Source: Caldilineaceae bacterium (GTDB lineage: Bacteria > Chloroflexota > Anaerolineae > Caldilineales > Caldilineaceae). From it: DNA of 64,000 nucleotides. Below, piece after piece: positions 24,612 through 33,405 of this stretch. The translations under genes and the position numbers were made by a program. The notes beneath the pieces are model-generated. The model saw only the letters and a program-made list of their open reading frames with translations, searched no databases and was not told where the DNA came from. How positions within the stretch are numbered: position 1 is the first letter of the stretch; the number at the start of each line of letters is the position of its first letter. The stretch spans positions 62,001-126,000 of the forward strand of contig JAHBVF010000018.1 of assembly GCA_019637685.1 (NCBI GenBank). The letters are read 5' to 3'.

Positions 24612-26663
24612 TTACCCCACCTGATCGATCAGAAACGCGTACTCAAACGCGGTCTCTTCCAGATAGTCGTAACGGCCCGACGCGCCGCCGTGGCCCGCGC
24701 CCATATTCGTCTTGAGCAGGAGCAGATTGTCGTCGGTCTTGCGGGTGCGCAGCAGGGCCACCCATTTGGCCGGTTCCCAGTACTGGACACGGGGATCGTT
24801 TAGCCCCGCGGTGGCCAGAATGGCCGGATACGCCTTCGCCTCCACATTGTCATAGGGCGAATAGCTCTTCATGTAGGCATAGAACTCCGGGTCCGCGGGG
24901 TTGCCCCACTCCTCCCATTCGATAACCGTCAGGGGAATCGTCGGGTCCAGCATTGTGTTGATCACATCCACAAAAGGCACATGCGCGATCACAGCCCGGA
25001 AGAGGTCCGGGCGCAGATTGGCCACAGCCCCCATCAACAGACCGCCAGCACTGCCGCCCAGCGCGGCCAGCTTTTCGGGCCGGGTAAAGCCAGCTTCGAT
25101 CAGATGTTCCGCCGCTGCAATGAAATCGGTAAAAGTGTTCATTTTGTGCAGGAACTTGCCCTTTTCCTTCCAGGCCCGGCCCATCTCGCCGCCGCCGCGG
25201 ATGTGGGCAATGGCAAAGACATAGCCCCGCTGGAGCAGACTTACCCGGCTGCTGTTGAAGCTGGGATCGATGCTGGCCCCGTAGGAGCCGTAGCCGTAGA
25301 GAAGTGTCGGGTTGCTGCCATCCAGCGCGATGTCTTTGGGATAGACGACAGAAAGGGGAATCTGTGTCCCGTCGCTGGCCGTGGCCCACACCCGCTCGGA
25401 CCGGTAGTCATCCGGGTTGTAGCCCTTCACTTCGTCCTGCTTCTTCATCTCCCGCTGGCGGGTGTCCATTGCGTAGTCAAAGACCGTCGGCGGGGAGACC
25501 AGCGAAGTGTAGCCGTAGCGCAGCACCCGGCTGTTGTAGTTGGGATTTTCGCCAGAGCCAACGGTGTAGACCGGTTCCGGCTGTTCGATGCGGTAATGCG
25601 CTCCGCTCTGGGCATCCTGCACTCGAATCTGGCGCAGCCCGGCCTCCCGCTCGTGGATCACCAGAAAATCCCGGAAGGCTTCCACCCGATCCACCTTCAC
25701 CGCGGGGCGGTGGGGGATGAACTCCCGCCAGTTTTCCCGGCCCGGCGCGTCCACCGGCGCGGTCATCACCCGGAAGTTCTCGGCTTCCCAGTTGGTGGTG
25801 ATGTAGAGCCTCTCCTGGCCCGCCGCGTCCCGGTGATGCTCCACACTGTACTCCATCTGGTGTACCCGGGGCTGGACCACACGGGGCAGCGCGGCCGGAT
25901 CGCCCGCGTCGATCAGATGGACTTCCTGGGTCACCGCGCTGCGCAGGTGGGCGATGACAAAGCGATCACTTTTGGTTTTGTACAGGTTCAGGAAATAGCT
26001 CTCGTCCGGTTCGTGAAAGAGCAATTCGTCTGTGGACGGGTCGCTGCCCAGTCGGTGGCGGAAGAGTTTATAGGGGCGCATGGCCGCGTCCAGCACAGTG
26101 TAGTAGAGGGATGAATTGTCATTGCTCCACTCCAGCCCGTAATAGGTTTTCGTCACCACATCGGGCAGCAGTTCCCCGGTCTTCAGGTCCTTCACCCGCA
26201 GGGTATAGTTCTCCGAGCCGTTGTCATCCAGGCCATAGGCCAGGAACCGCTGGTCCGGGCTAACCGCGAAGTTGCCCAGTCGCATATATTTCTTGCTCTC
26301 GGCCTCCCGGTTCAGATCGAGCAGCACCTCTTCCGGTGCGTCCAGGCTGCCCACCTTGCGGCAATAGATGGCGTACTGCTTGCCCTCTTCCGTGCGCCGG
26401 TAGTAGAAAAAGCCATTCTTCTCCACGGGCACAGATTCGTCGGTCTCTTTGATGCGCCCCTTCATCTCGGCAAAAAGTTCTTTTTGCAGCCCTTCGGTGT
26501 GGGCCATGGACGCTTCTGTGTAGGCATTCTCCGCCTCCAGATAGGCGATCGTCTCCGGGTTGTCCCGTTCTCGCAGCCAATAATAATTGTCGATACGCCG
26601 GTCGCCGTGGTTGACAGATTCCACGGGTTTGACCGCCGCGATGGGAGGGATGGGGGTAGACAT
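24612..26663 (-). CDS. ptrB: Protease II (oligopeptidase B), S9A family
   Basis: A 683-residue S9 serine peptidase. The N-terminal seven-blade propeller gates a C-terminal alpha/beta-hydrolase domain. The nucleophile is in LAALGGSAGGLLMGAV, the Asp in ATAGLNDPRVQYWEPAKWVA and the His in NMGAGHGGASGRYDYL. The stretch LLYGYGSYGASIDPSFN is typical of oligopeptidase B, which cuts after Arg/Lys in short peptides in the cytoplasm. Length and key residues are normal. No signal peptide. The cupin gene at 26707 lies upstream on the same strand. Confidence 0.93.
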   Translation of the reverse strand: MSTPIPPIAAVKPVESVNHGDRRIDNYYWLRERDNPETIAYLEAENAYTEASMAHTEGLQKELFAEMKGRIKETDESVPVEKNGFFYYRRTEEGKQYAIYCRKVGSLDAPEEVLLDLNREAESKKYMRLGNFAVSPDQRFLAYGLDDNGSENYTLRVKDLKTGELLPDVVTKTYYGLEWSNDNSSLYYTVLDAAMRPYKLFRHRLGSDPSTDELLFHEPDESYFLNLYKTKSDRFVIAHLRSAVTQEVHLIDAGDPAALPRVVQPRVHQMEYSVEHHRDAAGQERLYITTNWEAENFRVMTAPVDAPGRENWREFIPHRPAVKVDRVEAFRDFLVIHEREAGLRQIRVQDAQSGAHYRIEQPEPVYTVGSGENPNYNSRVLRYGYTSLVSPPTVFDYAMDTRQREMKKQDEVKGYNPDDYRSERVWATASDGTQIPLSVVYPKDIALDGSNPTLLYGYGSYGASIDPSFNSSRVSLLQRGYVFAIAHIRGGGEMGRAWKEKGKFLHKMNTFTDFIAAAEHLIEAGFTRPEKLAALGGSAGGLLMGAVANLRPDLFRAVIAHVPFVDVINTMLDPTIPLTVIEWEEWGNPADPEFYAYMKSYSPYDNVEAKAYPAILATAGLNDPRVQYWEPAKWVALLRTRKTDDNLLLLKTNMGAGHGGASGRYDYLEETAFEYAFLIDQVG

Positions 26664-26706
26664 CAGTGCTGATTCCTTGTGTGTGAGTTTGTTCGGGTGA
26701 CTGAAT

Positions 26707-27018
26707 TTAGGCGATTCCCATCAGAATCACCAGCCGTTCGCTGCCCCGGTTGACAACGCCGTGGGGCACGCCCGCCGCGGCCCAGACGGTCACGCCCGGC
26801 CCCGCGCCGCGGGTTTCTTCGCCCACCGTAAATTCGCCCGTGCCTTCCAGCACAAAGTAGAATTTGTCCTGATCGTCGTGGCTGTGTACGTGCTGGGCCT
26901 GGCCCGGTTCCAGGCAGTTCAGCCCCAGCAGCAGCCGCTCGGACTGGTAGAGGGTGGCTTTGTAGTGCTTATCGGCGCGTTCGCCCACAAGACCGCGATA
27001 GTCTGTGAAATTGCCCAT
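26707..27018 (-). CDS. Small cupin protein
   Basis: A 103-residue single cupin: LEPGQAQHVHSHDDQDKFYF is cupin motif 1 with the metal-binding His residues and Glu/Asp position, and WAAAGVPHGVVNRGSERLVI is motif 2 with the last His. Such proteins bind a metal and may be isomerases, dioxygenases or sugar-acid binding proteins; the substrate is unknown. AAGGAG lies six bases before the start. A 14-bp hairpin lies 23 bases upstream of the start codon. Confidence 0.8.
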   Translation of the reverse strand: MGNFTDYRGLVGERADKHYKATLYQSERLLLGLNCLEPGQAQHVHSHDDQDKFYFVLEGTGEFTVGEETRGAGPGVTVWAAAGVPHGVVNRGSERLVILMGIA

Positions 27019-27040
27019 TGGATTCTCCTTTGATTGAACA

Positions 27041-27072
27041 GAAGTTCGACTTTTCGGAAAAAGTCGAACTTC
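27041..27072 (-). repeat. AAGTCGAACTT stem, copy 1 (14-bp perfect)
   Basis: GAAGTTCGACTTTT and AAAAGTCGAACTTC pair perfectly around a 4-nt loop, 23 bases upstream of the cupin start. A TATACT -10-like box in the minus direction lies at 27088-27093, so the stem may be in the 5' untranslated RNA. Confidence 0.7.
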
Positions 27073-27132
27073 TTCGATTACACAATCAGTATACCCTACG
27101 CCAAACCGTCAGGCGACATCGCGCTGACAACA

Positions 27133-27693
27133 TCATCCCTTCCTCTTGTCATCTTGTCCTCTTGTCATTCCCTCCGCTTCCAACCGCGCCACCAGCGCCA
27201 CCAATTCCAGCGGCGTGTGAATCGTATAGTCCGGCTGCTCCCATACATCCGCGGGAATCTTCGAGCGCCGGGGCGACCAGTCCAGCCAGACGCTGACCAG
27301 TCCCAGGCGGTTGGCCCCGGCGATGTCCCGGCCCAGATGATTGCCCACCATCACCACCCGCGAGTACTCATCCGGGCCGATGTTCAACTGTTCCAACGCG
27401 CGGGTAAACATCCGGACGTCGGGTTTGGAGACGCCGACTTCCTCCGAAATGGCGTAGACATCAAAAAGTTCGTACAGCCCATAAGGGCCGAGATTGTTGG
27501 TGAAGGTGGCGACCGGGCCATCCGCCACCAGAGCCAGAGGATAGCCCCGCTCCTTCAGCGTGCGCACAGTCTCGGCCGCGCCCGGAATCAACTCTGCGGC
27601 CAGGCTGATATCCCCCGCGCTCTTCACTTCCGTTGCTTCATCAATGAGTGTATCACCGCAATCCAGACAGATGGCACGAATTTTGCGCTGCAC
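27133..27693 (-). CDS. HAD-family hydrolase
   Basis: A 186-residue HAD phosphatase-like protein. Motif I is ICLDCGDTLIDE; the nucleophile Asp is present but the usual D-x-D spacing is changed to DCGD, as in some family branches. Motif II is ALVADG (here an Ala-Asp-Gly replaces the usual Ser/Thr-Asn). VGVSKPDVRMFTRAL gives the motif III Lys, and VVMVGNHLGRDIAGANRLG is motif IV with GN-x4-D. It probably hydrolyses a phosphorylated sugar or nucleotide. GTG start with AAAGGGGA upstream. Confidence 0.8.
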   Translation of the reverse strand: MQRKIRAICLDCGDTLIDEATEVKSAGDISLAAELIPGAAETVRTLKERGYPLALVADGPVATFTNNLGPYGLYELFDVYAISEEVGVSKPDVRMFTRALEQLNIGPDEYSRVVMVGNHLGRDIAGANRLGLVSVWLDWSPRRSKIPADVWEQPDYTIHTPLELVALVARLEAEGMTRGQDDKRKG

Positions 27694-27786
27694 AGGGATT
27701 CCCCTTTCTGAAAAACAATAGAGTCCAGCAGTCTTGGGGTTTTTGAAAGAGCAGGACTGACCCGGCGTAGAGAAAGTCGTACTTTC

Positions 27787-27795
27787 TGCTATAAT
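27787..27795 (+). promoter_or_regulatory. Extended -10 promoter with adjoining palindrome
   Basis: TGCTATAAT is an extended -10 box. Directly upstream is the near-palindrome AGAAAGTCGTACTTTCT, a candidate operator. No good -35 is visible. It points towards the histidine kinase gene (start 27984), leaving a leader of about 180 bases in which I see no gene. Confidence 0.5.
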
Positions 27796-27983
27796 AACAT
27801 CTGCTGGTCTGACAGCGCAGCCGTAGAAGTTATTGTACAGATTGTCATACAGATTGCTGGAACGTAACTGCTCAGGTACGTCGCATCCAAAGCCTGGATA
27901 GTTACGCTGGAACTATCTCTGCCCAAGGAATCCCATTGGGTTTGGTAGTGTAGCTGAAACAGCACAGCGTGAGGAGTAAAACG

Positions 27984-29255
27984 ATGGCAGAGGAAGAGCG
28001 TGAAAGCTTGGCTGATAAACCGAACCAAAGACCGTTTCTTGCCGCCCATCAGCAGATGACAAAGCCGGAGAAATCCAGTACGACAGGGAATGGATTGGAC
28101 ACTCAGCAGCAGATCACATATGCGGCTGAGGTTTTTCAGACGAATGTCACTGTGCGCAGTCTCCTGGAATCGCTGGCCGAGGGCGTTGTGGTTGTGAATG
28201 CCAAGAGTCAGATTATCTTCTTCAATCCGCGCGCGCAGGAGCTATTTGGATACACCGCGGCTGAAGTGAAGGCCAAGCCCCTTTCGGTTTTGCTCCCCGA
28301 ACGCTTTGTAAATCTTCACGCTAGCCATACCAATACTTATTTTGCCCATCCTCGCCGCCGTCCAATGGGTGACAATCGGGACCTGTGGGGCCGACGTAAA
28401 AATGGGGAAGAATTCCCCATCGAAGTCAGCTTGAGCTATTTGGACACAGAAATGGGCCTCTTCGGCGTGGCCTACATAACTGACATCAGCGCGCAACGGC
28501 GCAGGGAGCAGGACTTAAAGGCGCGCAACCAGGAACTGGATGCCTTCGCGCATATGGTGGCCCACGACCTCAAGTCATCCCTGGCATTGCAGATCGGCTT
28601 AGCCGAATTGCTTCAGGCTGACTACACTTCTATGTCAGCAGACCAGATCAGCGAGAGTCTGTCCGCGATTGTCTCTGCCGGACGTAAAATGGATTCAATT
28701 ATCGAGGAAATGCTGCTTTTTGCCAGCTTGCGCAATCAGTCAGTGGAGACCGGGCCGGTGGATTCAGAACCCCTGCTCGTCAGCGTCACCCAGCGCCTGC
28801 AACAGGAGATCAAGGACAAGAACGCCCGCATTGAACTTCCCCAGAAATTCGTATGGGCCTGCGGCTATGCCCCCTGGCTGGAAGAAGTCTGGTTCAATTA
28901 TGTGAGCAATGCTATCAAATATGGCGGCGAATCCCCGGTTATACGCGTGGGCAGCGAAGAACGCGGGGAAACGGTCCGCTTTTGGGTGACGGACTACGGC
29001 CAGGGCCTGCGGGAAAAGGATATGCAGGGCCTTTTTGAGCCTTTCTCCCGCCGACACGACGACAGCCTGCCCGGCCACGGCTTGGGGCTTTCTATTGTCA
29101 AGCGGATTATCACCAGGCTGAACGGGTCTGTTGGCGTTACCAGCCAGCCTGGCGAGGGAAGTACATTTTACTTCATTCTGCCTGCCGTCGAACACTGCGC
29201 TGGCGTTAATTCCAGTGGCGGCAACCGTAGTAAAGACAATTCCAGCGATGGCTAA
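27984..29255 (+). CDS. PAS-domain sensor histidine kinase (orphan)
   Basis: A 423-residue kinase. One PAS domain (about residues 55-165: IIFFNPRAQELFGYTAAEV, WGRRKNGEEFPIEVSLSYLD), a HisKA dimerisation segment with the phospho-accepting His (FAHMVAHDLKSSLALQ, near 187), and an ATPase domain with N box NYVSNAIKYG, G1 TDYGQGLREKD and G2 PGHGLGLSIVK. No membrane helix or signal peptide, so it is a soluble sensor. No response regulator is adjacent. The ATG at 27984 is used because GTGAGGAG just upstream serves as the ribosome site; the GTG of that sequence is not the start. Confidence 0.88.
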   Translation: MAEEERESLADKPNQRPFLAAHQQMTKPEKSSTTGNGLDTQQQITYAAEVFQTNVTVRSLLESLAEGVVVVNAKSQIIFFNPRAQELFGYTAAEVKAKPLSVLLPERFVNLHASHTNTYFAHPRRRPMGDNRDLWGRRKNGEEFPIEVSLSYLDTEMGLFGVAYITDISAQRRREQDLKARNQELDAFAHMVAHDLKSSLALQIGLAELLQADYTSMSADQISESLSAIVSAGRKMDSIIEEMLLFASLRNQSVETGPVDSEPLLVSVTQRLQQEIKDKNARIELPQKFVWACGYAPWLEEVWFNYVSNAIKYGGESPVIRVGSEERGETVRFWVTDYGQGLREKDMQGLFEPFSRRHDDSLPGHGLGLSIVKRIITRLNGSVGVTSQPGEGSTFYFILPAVEHCAGVNSSGGNRSKDNSSDG

Positions 29256-29371
29256 AATAGGACACCCATGAAAACCGGAGTTTGACCAGCGCCGACCAGA
29301 GAAAGCTGTGGCCTCGCTGTTCCTGACCCGCTACTGCTGAAAATTCCCCCTTCCACCCGGAGATACCTTTT

Positions 29372-31027
29372 GTGACCACTACCGCATTGCGCTTATCAGC
29401 CGTCCTCCCCGCCTTGGCCGCGCAGGTTGACGAATTGCGCCATTGGCAGATTCTCGATCCGGAAAGCCCGGATGTGGGCGCGCTGATCAACCCCGGCTAT
29501 GGCTGCGCTGATAACAAGACGACCAGCGCCTTTGTCACCCAAGCTGCCTATCTGCTGCTGGCAAACGGCACAGACGACGCCGACCTGTTGGCCCGCATGG
29601 ATGCTGCCGCCGCCTATCTGCTCACCGCCCAGAGACCCAGCGGCAACATCGATCTCGCCTCTGTCAACATCGATTCCGGTCCGGACACGGGCTTTACCGT
29701 CCAGCAGCTATGCACAATCTTTGAGTTGGCCCGGCGGGATCAGCGGGCAGGCGCTGGCTGGCACTCCCTGTTGGCAAAGCTGGAATCCTTCATTCGCCGG
29801 GCTGTAGACGGGATGAAAATCGGCGGTTTTCACACGCCCAACCACCGCTGGGTCATCTGCTCGGCTCTGGCCCAGGCCAAAAGCCTCTTCCCCGACCTGG
29901 ACGTGGCCGATGTCGTCCATAGCTACCTGGCCGAGGGCTATGACATTGACAGCGAAGGCGCCTTCATCGAGCGCAGCGTGGGCGTCTATGACGCGGTCAA
30001 TGACCGCTCCCTCCTCTTTATCCAGGAACACTGGGATTCCCCCAGCGCGCTGGAGGCTGTGGCGCGTAATCTGGACTTCTGCCTGCATCTGCTCCACGCC
30101 GATGGCAGCGCGGAGACCGGTCTTTCCCGTCGCCAGGACTACGGAACCCGCGCTGTGGCCGCGGGGCTGGTCCATTGCTATCTCCTCCACAACCATTTTG
30201 CGTCCCATCCCCGGTCAGTGGCAGCCGCCCACTGGCTGTGGGATGCCAATGCCGCGGGCGAGAATCTGCTCTGGACGGTCTACGCGCTGCTCAAATGTGG
30301 CGACCCGGCCCCGGCATCGGCCGCTCTGCCCACCCGCTACAGCCGCCACTTTGCCCACAACGGAATCTGGCGGCTGCGCCAGGAGCGGCTCAGTGCCTCT
30401 GTCTTTCGGGACGCCACTCGTCTGCTCAGCCTCGTCCACGGCCAGGCCGAACTGACCAGTCTGAAGATCAGCCAGACTTATTTTGGTGGTGGGTGTGGTC
30501 ACTTCTATGGGGAGACGCTGGCGGTGACAGATGGGGTGGGCGTCCTGGCTTCCGGCGGGCTGCGCCGACACCGGCGGCCCGGCTATGAACTGCCTCTGGG
30601 CCGTCCTGTGCCGCCGGAGGAGTGGAACGCCACCTTTGCCCAGCGGGAACTCTACGAACTGCCCCCAGCCGCCAGCACATTGACTATTCGCGAAGCCGCA
30701 GGCGGGCTGGACTTTCACTATCGCAATCAAGAGAGTGTGGACGGGGTAGCCGTGCAGATCGCCCTGGATTTTCCGCCTGGCGGGGTTTGGGAGAGTGACG
30801 ACACCCGCACAATTCCCTGCGCGGGCCAGCCCATTTTTCTAAAGCAGGGCTACGGCCAGATGCGCTACGGCAGCGATGTAATCCGCATTGGTCCCGGCGC
30901 GATGGCCCACGCAATGTGGCCCATGCGCGAGGCAGAGCCAGCCCCCCATCACGTGCGGGTCCTGCTCACCTTTTGGACGCCGGTAAACTTTCAGTTCCAA
31001 ATTCGGGCGTTTCGGGGTGTGGGCTGA
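29372..31027 (+). CDS. Uncharacterised protein, possible alpha-toroid carbohydrate-active enzyme
   Basis: A 551-residue protein I do not recognise by name. The N-terminal two-thirds are helical repeats with conserved polar patches (GYGCADNKTTSAFVTQAAYL, IGGFHTPNHRWVICSALAQA, LSRRQDYGTRAVAAGLVHCY), a look shared with (alpha/alpha)6 toroids of heparinase-type lyases and glycoside hydrolases. The C-terminal third is beta-rich (FGGGCGHFYGETLAVTDGVG). His-Arg in FHTPNHRW and Tyr in SRRQDYGTR are candidate catalytic residues. No signal peptide, so it would act inside the cell. GTG start with GGAG upstream. Function is inferred from fold appearance only. Confidence 0.5.
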   Translation: MTTTALRLSAVLPALAAQVDELRHWQILDPESPDVGALINPGYGCADNKTTSAFVTQAAYLLLANGTDDADLLARMDAAAAYLLTAQRPSGNIDLASVNIDSGPDTGFTVQQLCTIFELARRDQRAGAGWHSLLAKLESFIRRAVDGMKIGGFHTPNHRWVICSALAQAKSLFPDLDVADVVHSYLAEGYDIDSEGAFIERSVGVYDAVNDRSLLFIQEHWDSPSALEAVARNLDFCLHLLHADGSAETGLSRRQDYGTRAVAAGLVHCYLLHNHFASHPRSVAAAHWLWDANAAGENLLWTVYALLKCGDPAPASAALPTRYSRHFAHNGIWRLRQERLSASVFRDATRLLSLVHGQAELTSLKISQTYFGGGCGHFYGETLAVTDGVGVLASGGLRRHRRPGYELPLGRPVPPEEWNATFAQRELYELPPAASTLTIREAAGGLDFHYRNQESVDGVAVQIALDFPPGGVWESDDTRTIPCAGQPIFLKQGYGQMRYGSDVIRIGPGAMAHAMWPMREAEPAPHHVRVLLTFWTPVNFQFQIRAFRGVG

Positions 31028-31055
31028 TAGCCGAGCCGGGGTGCTGTGGCTCGCG

Positions 31056-31379
31056 TCACCCCAGCGCTTCTCCGTGAATAATATGCCAGTGCAGATGCTT
31101 GGAGTCCTGATAGTCACCCAAATTGGTGAGGACACGACAGGCCCCGTATTCACTCAGCACCTGGCCCGCGACTTCCTGGATAACCCCCATCAATTCAGCC
31201 AGCAGCCGGGGATCGTCCAGCGTCAACAGCGAATCCACATGGCGTTTGGGAAAGACGACGATATGCACCGGGTAGAAGGGGCGGGTGTGGTGATAGGCCA
31301 ACACATTGGCTGTCTCTTTCACCCGCTCCACCGGTGTGCGCCCACTCATCACTTCGTGGCAGTAGAAGTCGGATGTCAT
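31056..31379 (-). CDS. HIT-family nucleotide hydrolase/transferase
   Basis: A 107-residue HIT protein. SKHLHWHIIHG is the His triad (H-x-H-x-H), with VLAYHHTRPFYPVHIVVFPK and VLTNLGDYQDSKHLHW preceding it. Such proteins remove AMP or related leaving groups from nucleotide conjugates. The start at 31379 is the first Met fitting the family; no clear ribosome site is seen. It is convergent with the gene at 29372 and downstream of the spondin-domain gene. Confidence 0.85.
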   Translation of the reverse strand: MTSDFYCHEVMSGRTPVERVKETANVLAYHHTRPFYPVHIVVFPKRHVDSLLTLDDPRLLAELMGVIQEVAGQVLSEYGACRVLTNLGDYQDSKHLHWHIIHGEALG

Positions 31380-31410
31380 TTGCTCGGTCCAGCGGTGTTT
31401 GCAACGGGAA

Positions 31411-31475
31411 AAAAGATCCACGAAGTTCACGAAGCAGCCCAAAGGCAGGCTTGGCTTTTGTGAACTTCGCGGATC
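31411..31475 (-). terminator. Hairpin terminator after the spondin-domain gene
   Basis: On the minus strand GATCCGCGAAGTTCAC (31475-31460) pairs with GTGAACTTCGTGGATC (31430-31415), one mismatch, followed directly by a T-run. The loop is long (29 nt), which weakens the call. Confidence 0.6.
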
Positions 31476-31511
31476 ACTCGATGGTACGGCGCTACTATTC
31501 TACATTCGACA

Positions 31512-32270
31512 CTATTCTACATTCGACGCCGAGCGGGAGATCAGTGGCAGCATCAGCAGTTTGGGTGGCACATCCCGCCGGATCAGTGTCAGCCGGGCCA
31601 CGGGCTGCGCGGAGAAGGGGCTGACCCCTTTCAGCGATTGTATGGGCTGGTGCTGCTGGGTTTCCGGGTTGCTGGTGGAATAGTCGCTGCCTTCTTCGGT
31701 GCCCGCGTCGTAGGGGTAGAGATCGACGACAATCTGCTGCTGCCATTGGCCCTGGCCATCGCGCAGAGGCAGAGCTGATACCCCGGCAAACCAGTCGGGG
31801 CTGGGTGCAATCATGGAAATCAGCGTCAGATACGCATAATCACCGCTGACCAGCACATCTGTCAGTGTAATCACCGCGGGTGAGGTTAGACCCGGTCCAT
31901 TGATCCGGGTGTAGACGGTGCTGGCGACAATCGCCGCGTCGATCTCCTGGTTGAAGAGGGTTGTGCCGCCGGTCTCGGCCACCTGCTCCACACCGGCGGA
32001 GGCCAGCCCATCGCTTTTCCAAAACGCTACTTCGCTTTTGTGCAGCGCCCCCACCAGCGGCGACCAGTGGGCACCGCCAGGAAACGCACCTGCCCCGTTG
32101 GGGTGGGGATGGGTGGTCTGGCTCCACAGACCTTCAAAGACAATATCATAGCGGGCACTGGGCGAGGGGATTGTATTGTTGCCCCCATCCGGCTTGTGTT
32201 CCTGGGCCGAAACCCCCGCAGCCAACAGACAGAATAGCGCAGTGAATACAAACAAGGCGCGGCGTAGCAT
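31512..32270 (-). CDS. Secreted spondin_N-domain protein
   Basis: A 252-residue exported protein. Signal peptide RALFVFTALFCLLAAGVSAQ. The mature part has YDIVFEGLWSQTTHPHPNG, GAHWSPLVGALHKSEVAFWK and GLASAGVEQVAETGGTTLF, which match the spondin N-terminal domain (W-x2-THP and AHWSP motifs). This domain mediates matrix adhesion in animals; bacterial copies are extracellular and uncharacterised. AGGAGG stands six bases before the start at 32270; the long open frame upstream is not protein-like. A 15-bp direct repeat (TATTCTACATTCGAC) lies at and after the stop. Confidence 0.75.
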   Translation of the reverse strand: MLRRALFVFTALFCLLAAGVSAQEHKPDGGNNTIPSPSARYDIVFEGLWSQTTHPHPNGAGAFPGGAHWSPLVGALHKSEVAFWKSDGLASAGVEQVAETGGTTLFNQEIDAAIVASTVYTRINGPGLTSPAVITLTDVLVSGDYAYLTLISMIAPSPDWFAGVSALPLRDGQGQWQQQIVVDLYPYDAGTEEGSDYSTSNPETQQHQPIQSLKGVSPFSAQPVARLTLIRRDVPPKLLMLPLISRSASNVE

Positions 32271-32379
32271 AGCATACCTCCTGGGCAATGGATTCTTGAA
32301 GTGTCCCCAGTATATCCGCCCAGCCCCTTCAAGTCCTTGCCAAAAGGTTATGGCTTGCTCAACAGACTGACGTGCCCGC

Positions 32380-33405
32380 CTATTCCCAGACTTTCTCCCA
32401 CTGGCGGCTCTCGGCCGAGCGATAGATGGCAAAGGCTGTGCGTAGCTCGCCCAGAGAATATTCCGGGCTTGCCTCCAGCGCTGTGCCGTCCAGCACTGCA
32501 CCGGCAAAGTCGTTCAATTCATAGCCAAAAGCCGCGGCCCGCCCCTCGTCCTTCTGCCCGCTAATCACCTTTCCGCCAGGATTCTCACTGTCGAAGAGCA
32601 GCACCCGTCCACCCCGCCCTTTTTCAACCAGAATCTCACCCAGTGTGCCCGTCACTCGGAACTCTTCGCCAGGCCCCATTGCCACACCGGCTGTCAGCGT
32701 GTCCAACACAGCCACAACCCCCGAACGGAAGCGCAGAATCGACCGGGCCAAAGATTCCCCATCCATCTCGACCAGGGGACGACCCGTCACCGCCACCACT
32801 TCTTCAATTTCTCCCAGCCACATGCGTAGCGGTCGAATCCAGTGCGCGCCGCCGTCCATTGTAATCCCGCCGCCCGCCATCGCCAGATCGTAGCGCCAGG
32901 GCCGGGGACCTCCGCTGCCGGGCCTGACTGGTCCGCCGAAAAAGGCACGGGCTGTGATAATCTCGCCAATCGTGCCGGATTCAATCAGTTCTCGCACGGC
33001 CCGGGCGTCTGGCCAATATTGGGCCTGTTCTGCCACCATAAAAACCGTGCCCGCCTTTTTGGCCGCGGTCAGAATCCGCTGGGCGCTCTCCAGAGTGTGG
33101 GCCATGGGTTTTTCCAGCACCACGTGCTTGCCCGCAGCAAAGGCGAGTGTTGCTGCCTCTTCGTGCAGGGCGTGGGGCAGCAGAATGTCCACCGCGGCAA
33201 AGTCGCCCTGGGCCAGGGCATCCGCCAGCGACGTAAAGGGCGTGGCGCCTGTCTGTTCTGCCATCGCGTCTGCCCGTTGCGCGTCTGTGTCCACCACCGC
33301 CGTCACGTGGATCCGGGGCGAGTGGGCCTGAATCCCCTTCCAATGGGCCTGCGCGATACCACCACAGCCGACCAGTGCAATTTTCAATTTGTGTGCGTCT
33401 GTCAT
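32380..33405 (-). CDS. Gfo/Idh/MocA-family oxidoreductase
   Basis: A 341-residue NAD(P)-dependent oxidoreductase. KIALVGCGGIAQAHWKGIQA is the Rossmann nucleotide loop. VVLEKPMAHTLESAQRILTA has the EKP motif with the catalytic Lys. GGITMDGGAHWIRPLRMWLG carries the D-x3-H active-site pair. Members oxidise or reduce sugars, inositols and related polyols. Its start overlaps the stop of the WD40 gene by four bases (ATGA), so the two are translationally coupled. Confidence 0.88.
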   Translation of the reverse strand: MTDAHKLKIALVGCGGIAQAHWKGIQAHSPRIHVTAVVDTDAQRADAMAEQTGATPFTSLADALAQGDFAAVDILLPHALHEEAATLAFAAGKHVVLEKPMAHTLESAQRILTAAKKAGTVFMVAEQAQYWPDARAVRELIESGTIGEIITARAFFGGPVRPGSGGPRPWRYDLAMAGGGITMDGGAHWIRPLRMWLGEIEEVVAVTGRPLVEMDGESLARSILRFRSGVVAVLDTLTAGVAMGPGEEFRVTGTLGEILVEKGRGGRVLLFDSENPGGKVISGQKDEGRAAAFGYELNDFAGAVLDGTALEASPEYSLGELRTAFAIYRSAESRQWEKVWE

